Below, piece after piece: positions 10,300 to 17,600 of a stretch of DNA of 64,000 nt. Within the stretch, counting starts at the first letter, position 1. The number at the start of each line of letters is the position of its first letter. Source of the DNA: CAIWHR01 sp963830485 (lineage in GTDB: Bacteria > Pseudomonadota > Gammaproteobacteria > Burkholderiales > Casimicrobiaceae); assembly GCA_963830485.1 (NCBI GenBank), contig CAWHNE010000029.1, positions 62,001 to 126,000 on the forward strand, read 5' to 3'. The notes below the pieces were generated by a model. The model was not told the DNA's origin, did not search any database, and worked only from the letters and a program-made list of their open reading frames with translations. Made by a program: the position numbers and the translations under genes.

Positions 10300-10910
10300 T
10301 GTTCACCGGAATCGTGGCGGCGGTCGGAAAGATCGCCGCGGTCGCGCCGAAGGGCGACGGGCTGCGGCTCGTCATCGCGCCGGGCGCGCTCGACATCGCG
10401 GACGTCGCGGTCGGCGACAGCGTCGCCGTCAACGGCTGCTGCCTGACCGTCGTCGCGAAGAGCGGCGCGACGCTCGGCTTCGACGTGTCCGCGGAGACGC
10501 TCGCCTGCACGGCAGGGCTTGACGGCAACGCCGACGTGAATCTCGAGAAGGCTCTGCGCCTGTCCGATCGTTTGGGCGGGCACCTGATGGCGGGGCACGT
10601 CGACGGCGTCGGCACCGTCGTCGCGTACGCGCCGGTGGAAGAGGTCGCGTCCGGCACCGGAAGCTTCCGGCTCGAGATCGACGCGCCGCCGGCACTCGCC
10701 CGCTTCATCGCCGTCAAGGGCTCGATCGCGGTCCACGGCGTGAGCCTCACGGTCAACGGCGTCGCCGGCTCGCGCTTCCACGTCAATCTGATTCCGCATA
10801 CACTCGACGTCACCACGCTTCGCGGCGTGCAGCCCGGGGCGAAGGTGAACCTCGAGGTGGACCTCGTGGCGCGCTACGTGGAGCGACTTGCCCACTTCGA
10901 CCGTCGGTAA
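10299..10910 (+). CDS. ribE: Riboflavin synthase, alpha chain type
   Basis: The trimeric enzyme dismutates two 6,7-dimethyl-8-ribityllumazine molecules into riboflavin and the pyrimidine precursor. The 203-residue length is typical. It has two tandem lumazine-binding barrels. The first opens with MFTGIVAAVGKI and contains NGCCLTV; the second begins at GGHLMAGHVDGVG and contains VHGVSLTVNGV. The start overlaps the ribD stop by one base, with AAGGAGG just upstream. The companion genes ribB and ribH are about 29 kb away rather than adjacent. The symbol ribC is used for the same enzyme in some species. Confidence 0.97.
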   Translation: MFTGIVAAVGKIAAVAPKGDGLRLVIAPGALDIADVAVGDSVAVNGCCLTVVAKSGATLGFDVSAETLACTAGLDGNADVNLEKALRLSDRLGGHLMAGHVDGVGTVVAYAPVEEVASGTGSFRLEIDAPPALARFIAVKGSIAVHGVSLTVNGVAGSRFHVNLIPHTLDVTTLRGVQPGAKVNLEVDLVARYVERLAHFDRR

Positions 10911-10935
10911 ACCCTACAGGGAAGGGAAACGATCC

Positions 10936-11859
10936 ATGCGACGCGCATCGCTCGACCTCCTGCTCGGAGCCGCACTGCTGGTTGGAGTGCTGTCCCCCGC
11001 TCACGGCGCTCAACGCGCGTTCGTGGCCTCCCACGGCGTCGACGCGGGAAACCTCACCTGCGCGCTCGCAACGCCTTGCCGCAGTTTTCAGCAGGCCATC
11101 AACAACGTGGATCCGGGGGGCGAGGTCGTCGTGCTCGACTCGGCCGGCTACGGGGCGATGACCATCGGAAAATCGGTCGCCGTCATCGTGCCGACCGGGC
11201 TTCACGCGGGTCTCACCGTGTTCGGCGGCACCGGCGTCGCCATCGCGGCACCGGGAAACGTCGTGACGCTGCGCGGTCTCTACCTCAATGGCCTTGGCGG
11301 GACGCGCGGCATCGACATCAGCGATGCGGCGGAAGTGCACGTCGAAAACTGCGTTGTTGCCGGATTCGCGGACATAGGAATCTTTCTACACGCGTCCGGC
11401 GCCAAGATGTGGGTGCTCGACACCATCGTGCGCGACAATGGCGATGGCATCTCGGTCAATAATGCTGGCCTAGCAGCACGCGCGACGGTCACCATCGACC
11501 GGGCGCGGATCGAGAACAACGCTGGTTACGCCGGCGTCGGCGCTCTCAGCGGCACAGACGTCACCATCGCCAACAGCACGATGTCGGGCAACTTCCGGGG
11601 TGTCGCTGCCTGCGGTTTGGGGTTTGGGGCAAACGCGGTGGTGGTGGTCGAGAAATCCGTCGTGACCTTCAATACGGTGGGGTTGTTCGTTTCGGTCAAC
11701 GCCACCGGCTGTGCGATGCTGGCGTCGGACACCAATATCACCCGCAACTCGCTGTACGGCATCGAGCAACAGGGTGGTAGCGTCGTGACATCGTACGGGG
11801 GCAACACGGTATACAACGATGCCGCCAACACTTTCGGCCTCACCGTCGGCAAGCTGTGA
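10936..11859 (+). CDS. Secreted right-handed beta-helix repeat protein
   Basis: A 307-residue exported protein of unknown role. The ATG at 10936 is preferred because AGGGAAGGGAAA lies just before it and because the protein then starts with a signal peptide (positive RRAS, a hydrophobic core, then AHGAQ). The mature part contains repeated short strands with Asn and Gly turns, such as VHVENCVVAGF, WVLDTIVRDNGDGISV, VTIDRARIENN and VTIANSTMSGN. This is the periodic pattern of a pectate-lyase-like parallel beta-helix. No catalytic residues for a polysaccharide lyase are evident. Codon use is less GC-biased than in neighbouring genes, which may indicate transfer. Confidence 0.75.
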   Translation: MRRASLDLLLGAALLVGVLSPAHGAQRAFVASHGVDAGNLTCALATPCRSFQQAINNVDPGGEVVVLDSAGYGAMTIGKSVAVIVPTGLHAGLTVFGGTGVAIAAPGNVVTLRGLYLNGLGGTRGIDISDAAEVHVENCVVAGFADIGIFLHASGAKMWVLDTIVRDNGDGISVNNAGLAARATVTIDRARIENNAGYAGVGALSGTDVTIANSTMSGNFRGVAACGLGFGANAVVVVEKSVVTFNTVGLFVSVNATGCAMLASDTNITRNSLYGIEQQGGSVVTSYGGNTVYNDAANTFGLTVGKL

Positions 11860-11905
11860 CTACCTGAGCGCCGCAGCACCGAGCGCTACCCGAAGGAGGA
11901 GAAAA

Positions 11906-13414
11906 GTGGATCTGACAACCCTCGAGCGACTGCCGCTGTGGATTGGCGGGCGCGCTGTCGCCGCCCGCACTCAGCGCTACGGCGAAGTGACCAATCCGGC
12001 GACGGGCGAAGTGATTCGCCACGTGCCGCTCGGCAACGCGGAAGACGTCGATCTCGCCGTGCAGGCTGCGACGGCCGCGTGGTCCGAGTGGCGCGTCGCG
12101 CCGCCCTTGCGCCGCGCGCGCGTGCTGATGCGGTTCCGCGAGCTCATGGAGCAGCACAAGAAGGCGCTGGCGCGGATCGTCACCGAAGAGCACGGCAAGA
12201 CACTCGCCGATGCCGAGGGCTCGATCACCCGGGGGATCGAGGTCGTCGAGTTCGCCTCCGGCGTTCCGCATCTGCTCAAGGGTGAGTTCAGCGAGAACGT
12301 GGGGTCCGACGTCGACAGCTGGTCCCTGCGGCAGCCGGTCGGCGTCTGCGCTGGCATTACGCCGTTCAACTTTCCGGCGATGGTGCCCATGTGGATGTTC
12401 CCGATCGCGCTCGCCTGCGGCAATGCCTTCATCCTGAAGCCGTCCGAGCGCGACCCGACGCTTTCGCTGCGGATGGCCGAGCTGCTGACCGAGGCGGGCT
12501 TGCCCGACGGCATCTTCAATGTCGTCCACGGCGACAAGGAGGCGGTCGACGCGATCCTCGCGCATCCGGGCATCCGCGCCGTGTCGTTCGTCGGCTCGAC
12601 GCCGATCGCAAAGTACATCTACGAGACAGGCGCGGCGCACGGCAAGCGCGTGCAGGCGCTGGGCGGTGCGAAGAACCACGCGATCGTCCTCCCGGATGCC
12701 GATGTGCCGTTCGCGGCCGACGCGATCATCGGTGCCGGCTACGGCTCCGCCGGCGAGCGCTGCATGGCGATCTCCGCGGTCGTCGCCGTCGGCGACGTCG
12801 CCGACACGCTGGTCGACGCGCTCGCGTCGAGAGCGCGCACGGTCAAGGTCGGCCCCGGCGACGGCGCGGGCATCGAAATGGGTCCCGTCGTCACCTGTGC
12901 GGCGCGCGACCGGATCGTCGGCTACATCGACGGCGGCGTCGCCGCCGGCGCGGCGCTCGTCGTCGACGGACGCAAGCCGCGTGTGCCCGGACACGAGAAC
13001 GGCTTCTTCGTCGGGCCGACGCTGTTCGACCGGGTGACGCCCGAAATGGCGATCTATCGCGACGAGATCTTCGGGCCCGTGCTGGTCGTCGTGCGTGCCG
13101 AATCGCTCGCCGATGCGATCGCACTCGTGAACCGCAACCCTTATGCGAACGGCGCGGCGCTGTTCACGCGGTCGGGCCACGCGGCACGGCGGTTCCAGGA
13201 GGACGTCGACGTCGGCATGCTGGGCATCAACGTGCCGATCCCGGTGCCGATGGCGTTCTACTCGTTCGGCGGCTGGAGGAATTCGCTGTTCGGCGACCTT
13301 CACGTGCACGGGATGGATGGTGTGCGCTTCTACACGCGCGGCAAGGCCGTCACCACGCGCTGGCCGGACGACGGCAGCGCCGCACCCGGCTTCCACATGC
13401 CGTTGATGGGGTAG
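11906..13414 (+). CDS. mmsA: Methylmalonate-semialdehyde dehydrogenase (CoA-acylating)
   Basis: A CoA-dependent aldehyde dehydrogenase that converts (methyl)malonate semialdehyde to propionyl- or acetyl-CoA in valine, beta-alanine and inositol breakdown. The GTG at 11906 is chosen because GGAGGAG sits directly upstream. The result is a 502-residue protein of the usual size. Motifs are ITPFNFPAMVPMWMFP, KPSERDPTL, GSTPIAKYIYE and AGERCMA with the catalytic cysteine at about residue 286. The block EIFGPVLVVVRAESL and the ending MPLMG also fit MmsA. No other valine pathway gene is nearby. A 121-bp tandem repeat starts at its stop codon. Confidence 0.93.
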   Translation: MDLTTLERLPLWIGGRAVAARTQRYGEVTNPATGEVIRHVPLGNAEDVDLAVQAATAAWSEWRVAPPLRRARVLMRFRELMEQHKKALARIVTEEHGKTLADAEGSITRGIEVVEFASGVPHLLKGEFSENVGSDVDSWSLRQPVGVCAGITPFNFPAMVPMWMFPIALACGNAFILKPSERDPTLSLRMAELLTEAGLPDGIFNVVHGDKEAVDAILAHPGIRAVSFVGSTPIAKYIYETGAAHGKRVQALGGAKNHAIVLPDADVPFAADAIIGAGYGSAGERCMAISAVVAVGDVADTLVDALASRARTVKVGPGDGAGIEMGPVVTCAARDRIVGYIDGGVAAGAALVVDGRKPRVPGHENGFFVGPTLFDRVTPEMAIYRDEIFGPVLVVVRAESLADAIALVNRNPYANGAALFTRSGHAARRFQEDVDVGMLGINVPIPVPMAFYSFGGWRNSLFGDLHVHGMDGVRFYTRGKAVTTRWPDDGSAAPGFHMPLMG

Positions 13415-13780
13415 CGGCGCGAGCGGCTCGCCGGGGCCCCGGGCGCGAAGCGCCGAGGGGGAGCGAGCGATCGCGAGTCGCCGCAGGCGGCCGACAGCTC
13501 GGTGCGTCGATGAAAATCGGTTGGACGGAGGCCGCGGGCGCGAGCGGCTCGCCGGGGCCCCGGGCGCGAAGCGCCGAGGGGGAGCGAGCGATCGCGAGTC
13601 GCCGCAGGCGGCCGACAGCTCGGTGCGTCGATGAAAATCGGTTGGACGGAGGCCGCGGGCGCGAGCGGCTCGCCGGGGCCCCGCGCGCGGTTAGCGCGCG
13701 GGGATGCGACCCGGAGCAAGCGCCGAGGCGGCCGACGACCCGGCATGGCGATCACTCGTGTCGGTGCGGAGGCCGCGGGC
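13415..13780. repeat. Intergenic repeat block B: 121-bp tandem array, two identical copies plus a divergent third
   Basis: The 387-base gap between mmsA and the TonB-like gene contains no gene. Copies at 13421-13541 and 13542-13662 are identical over 121 bases. A third, diverged copy runs to about 13780. Each unit has a GCGAGCGGC head, a hairpin flanked by CCCC and GGGG, the segment GATCGCGAGTCGCCGCAGG, and a tail near CGGAGGCCGCGGGC. Hairpin stems differ between copies: GGCGC-GAA-GCGCC at 13442-13454 in copy 1, and a perfect ten-base stem (13679-13688 with 13694-13703) in copy 3. The array starts immediately after the mmsA stop. It is the clearest member of the dispersed family also seen at 4.1, 45.2, 51.9 and 56.2 kb. 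Confidence 0.92.
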
Positions 13781-13801
13781 GCGGCGGGTGAAGCCTCGCG
13801 T

Positions 13802-14563
13802 TCAGCGTGGCGACGCGCTCGCGCGCTCGGCGGCGACCGTCCCGCCGGTGGCGTCGAGCCGGAACTCGAACTCGAGCGTCACGTAGAACGGAACGTTCTG
13901 GCCCAGATTGCGGGCAGGGCCGAAGCGAGTCCCCCTGAGCGCCGCGTCGACTGCCGCGGCGAACTCGGGGTCGCCTTCGACCACGTGCACGTCGTCGACC
14001 CTGCCCTGATCGTCGATGACGGCCCAGACGAGCACCGCGCCTTCCTTGCGTGCCGCCAGCGCCGCGCGCGGATACGGAATGTCGAGCCGTTCCGGAATCG
14101 CGACGGCCACATCGACCTCCGTCGAAAATGCGGCAAGCGCGTCGCCTTCGAGCGCCTCGCCGAAGCGCGCGCGCGGCACGCGGTCGTTGACGACGACGCG
14201 CGGCTTCCAGCCGACCGGGCTCCGCTCCCCGGCTCCCGCGCCCGGCAGCTGCTTCGAAATGCTCTGTTCAAGTGGCGGGACATCGGGCGGAGCCGCAGGC
14301 GGCGTGAGCGCAGCGATGGACTCTGCGGGCACCGTTGGGGCCGTCGCGTCGGCGCGGATGGGCGCAACGAGCCTCGCTTCGAGCACCGGCGACTGCAGCG
14401 ACATCGCCGGCGACGCAGCAGCCCGGGGCCCGCCATCGACGCCGACGAGCGCCGCGAACGTCGAGACGTGGACGGCGACCGACGCCGCGAAGGCGACGGG
14501 GAGCGTCGCGGTGCGGAAGCGGGTCAAGCGAGCGTCCATGATCGAAAGCGCGGCGGCGGACAT
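13802..14563 (-). CDS. TonB-like protein (TonB C-terminal domain)
   Basis: A 253-residue protein with one N-terminal membrane segment (around TLPVAFAASVAVHVSTFAALVG), a Pro/Ala-rich middle, and a C-terminal domain of the TonB type. That domain shows IPYPRAALAARKEGAVLVWAV, then VVEGDPEFAAAVDAALRGTRF and a final beta strand NVPFYVTLEFEF. TonB proteins link inner-membrane proton force to outer-membrane receptors, but no exbB, exbD or receptor gene is nearby. It is the last gene on the strand of the pilus operon, 74 bases after pilY1, so it may be cotranscribed with it. The start could be the ATG at 14563 or the one at 14539. Confidence 0.75.
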   Translation of the reverse strand: MSAAALSIMDARLTRFRTATLPVAFAASVAVHVSTFAALVGVDGGPRAAASPAMSLQSPVLEARLVAPIRADATAPTVPAESIAALTPPAAPPDVPPLEQSISKQLPGAGAGERSPVGWKPRVVVNDRVPRARFGEALEGDALAAFSTEVDVAVAIPERLDIPYPRAALAARKEGAVLVWAVIDDQGRVDDVHVVEGDPEFAAAVDAALRGTRFGPARNLGQNVPFYVTLEFEFRLDATGGTVAAERASASPR

Positions 14564-14637
14564 CTCCTGCCCGCCGCCGCAATCCCCGGCGGCTCGCGCC
14601 GGTGGTCCAACGAGCTAGCGTGCCGGGCTCGCGTCGA

Positions 14638-17600
14638 TCATTCTCCGGTCAGGAGGCGCCACGACATCCGGTTGCGCCCGAAGGTCGACGGGTTCTTGAA
14701 GGCGATCGGCTTCGTGCCCGGGATCTCGTGCGACAACAGCCCGGCAAGCGTAATCGCACCGGTCGTCGGATCCTGCATCCCGATGATCTGCATGCCCACC
14801 CCGCCGGCATCGTCGTGGTAGAACCAGCCGTTGAGCGGATCGTTGATGAGCGAAGTGCCCGTCGCGAATTCGCGCGCGTAGATGTTCGCGGGCAGCGCGA
14901 TCGTGCACACGTCGTTTGTCGTCTGCGTGCCGATATACGTGACCGTGTTCACGTCGCCCTCGACGTCGATGACGATCCGCTCGTTCGGCGCGCCGGGGCC
15001 GCCGCTTCCGTCCGGCAGGTCGTGGAACCAGCCGTTCGGTGCTCCGCCGGCCACGGGCGCTCCGCCCGCGGGCACGGCCGCCAGCGTCGAGCGCGGCGCG
15101 ATCGGCAGCGCCGGGTCGCCGTCCGGGATCGGCGTGTCGAGCTTGTCGTCGCGGATCGCGTACATCGTCTGCGCCTGAGGGATGGTCGGCGTGGTGAAGT
15201 CGGCGACGTCGAGCAGGCGGCCGGTCCCGATGAAGACGTAGCGGTCGACGCCGTTCGCGAGGTCGATCTCGATCTGCGGCGCAGTAGTGATCGGCTGCGG
15301 CTTGCCGACAGGATCGGTGAGCACCGCGAACAGTTGCGGCGCCGGATAGTTACCCGACGTAGCGGTCAGATCGAAGCGCCACAGGTTGCCGCACAGGTCG
15401 CCACCATACACCTGCTCGACGAACTGGTTGTGGAAGTCCTTCGTGAAGCCGTTGATCTGCGCGAGCCCGCTCGTCTGCGTCGTGACGCCATCCGGGCCGA
15501 GGCAGGAGACGGCGCCCGTGGAGATGTACGGCTGCGCCGCGTTGTGCGGCTTGCCGGTCTTCGGGTCGAGCAGGTAGATCCGGCCCTCCCCGGAGACGTT
15601 GTTGTACCCGGACGTCACGATGACCGTCCACCCGTACTGGTACGTCTTCACGATGATCGGGCGGCCGTACGTGTACCTCCAGTCGGCGTCGCTGAATTCC
15701 CACAGGAGCTTGGCCGCGGCCTGCGACTCGTCGGTCGCATTGCCGTCGGTGAGGTCGAGCGCGTAGTAGGCGCTGCCGCCCTTGCCCATGCCGCCGACGA
15801 CGATCGTGTGCCAGTCGGAACCACCGCCCTTGACGCCGGCGCTGTTCAAGTCGACGTCGGCGGTCCGCGGCGACGAGTCCACGTAGAAGTGGTGCTTATA
15901 CAGCGGCACGCCGCCGTCCTGGAACGTGAGGGCCTGAATGCCCGTGGGCCGGCCGTTCGCGTCGACGGTGGTGCGCAGCAACGAGCTCGGCACGTACGCG
16001 AAGATCTCGTGGCCGTCGACCGAATCGAACACGTGCACCATGCCGTCGTTCGCGGCGGCGACGACGCGGTCCTTGTAGCCGGCCGCCTTCTGCGCGGCGA
16101 CGAACCCGGCATAACCCGGGATCGGCGCCGGTGTTGAAGATCGATCGGGTCGGCTCGGCGCTGACACGACGAGCGGCTGCGCGTTGGAGATGTCACCCAG
16201 CGGGCCGGAGCGCTTGCGGAACTGGCCGATGCTGGTGCCCTCGATGGTCATCACCGTGCCGGGTGTCCCGGGGTCCGCAGCGGTCGTCTTGTACGTCGTT
16301 CCACCGCGCAGGTAGGCGACCATCCGCCGCTGCATGAACCCGCTCGGGCTCAGCGTGCCGAGCTGGGCTCCCGACAGCTTCCCGGCGGGACCGGCCGCCG
16401 TCGCGCGGAACGCGACCTTCGCAATACCGTCAAAGGTCACGATCCGTCGTTTCGTCTCGTCCATCCACGGCTCGTCGCCGACGAACGCCGGCGCGATCTG
16501 GCCGGTGTTCAGCACGCGGTCCCAGAGCACCGGGGATGCTCGCCACAGCGTCGCGATTTCCTGGCCGGCGGTAGGACTGGTCGGATCGGAGTCGATCTGC
16601 ACCTTCAGAAGGTCGCCGGCCCAGCCCTGCTCGATCGTCGCCTCGTAGATGATGTCGTTGGTCGTGCTCAGGACCTGGCCCGCGAAGGCGGCGCCCGCGC
16701 GCGACTTGCGCTGGTTCGAAATGCCCGCGAGGATCGCGCCGAGGCCGTATTGCACTTCGAGCGGTGACGTCGCGAACACGTACGCACCGCGGGCGTTCAC
16801 CGTCGCGTGCCACAGGTCGTCGATGCTGACCGCGCCCTTGTTGCTCGCCGGCAGCGGCGGATTGTTCGGGCTCGTGACGTCCGGCCACTGGACGGTCCCG
16901 CCTACGATGTTGGCAAGCGTGGCGGGCTGGTTCTCGACGTCGAGCGTGCCGGCGGAGCCGAACGAGAGCGCCGAGAACTGGACGTGCTGCCACCAGGCGA
17001 CGTCCTTCGTCGGGTCGATATCGTTCGGCGTCTTGCCCGACCACGACGGCACGTCGTCCTTCACCCCGGCCCGCAGGTCGCGCGCCCAGTAGTACATCCC
17101 GATGTCGGCCGCCGTGTCCGGAACGGGAGTCGTGCCCCACTTGAATGGCGCCGGCCACGGGGACGCTACGGGAAGGTCGGGCAGCACGTTGTCGGGATTC
17201 GGCGTGACGCCGTCCGCGAGCAGCCCTGGCGGCGGCCACGCCGCGGGCGTCACGTTGTCCTTCTCGCCGGCGACCCCGGGCAGAGCGATCTGGTTCGTGA
17301 ACCCGTCCGTGAACAGGATGTGGTAGTTGCTCTGGCAGCTCACGACGTTGCCGGACGAATCCTTGAGCGGATCCTTGGCGCCCGCCGGCAGCGACGCGAC
17401 GGTCGCGGGCAGGCCCCCGGCGGTGCCCGTCTGGAACAGGTTGCCGATCCGCAGCATCGCCGAGAGCGTGGGCGTCTTGTAGTTGGTGACCGTGGGCACC
17501 GCGAACAACGCGTTCCACCACAGGTTCCTATGCTGTCCCGCGCCCGGCTTGAAATCGTCGACGTCGACCCACGTGATCGGGATGCCGGTGCCGATCGGCG

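Noticed and set aside
13421..13780. Possible CRISPR array because of regular repeats
   Set aside because: The 121-base units abut directly with no unique spacers, units are far longer than CRISPR repeats, and no cas genes are present.
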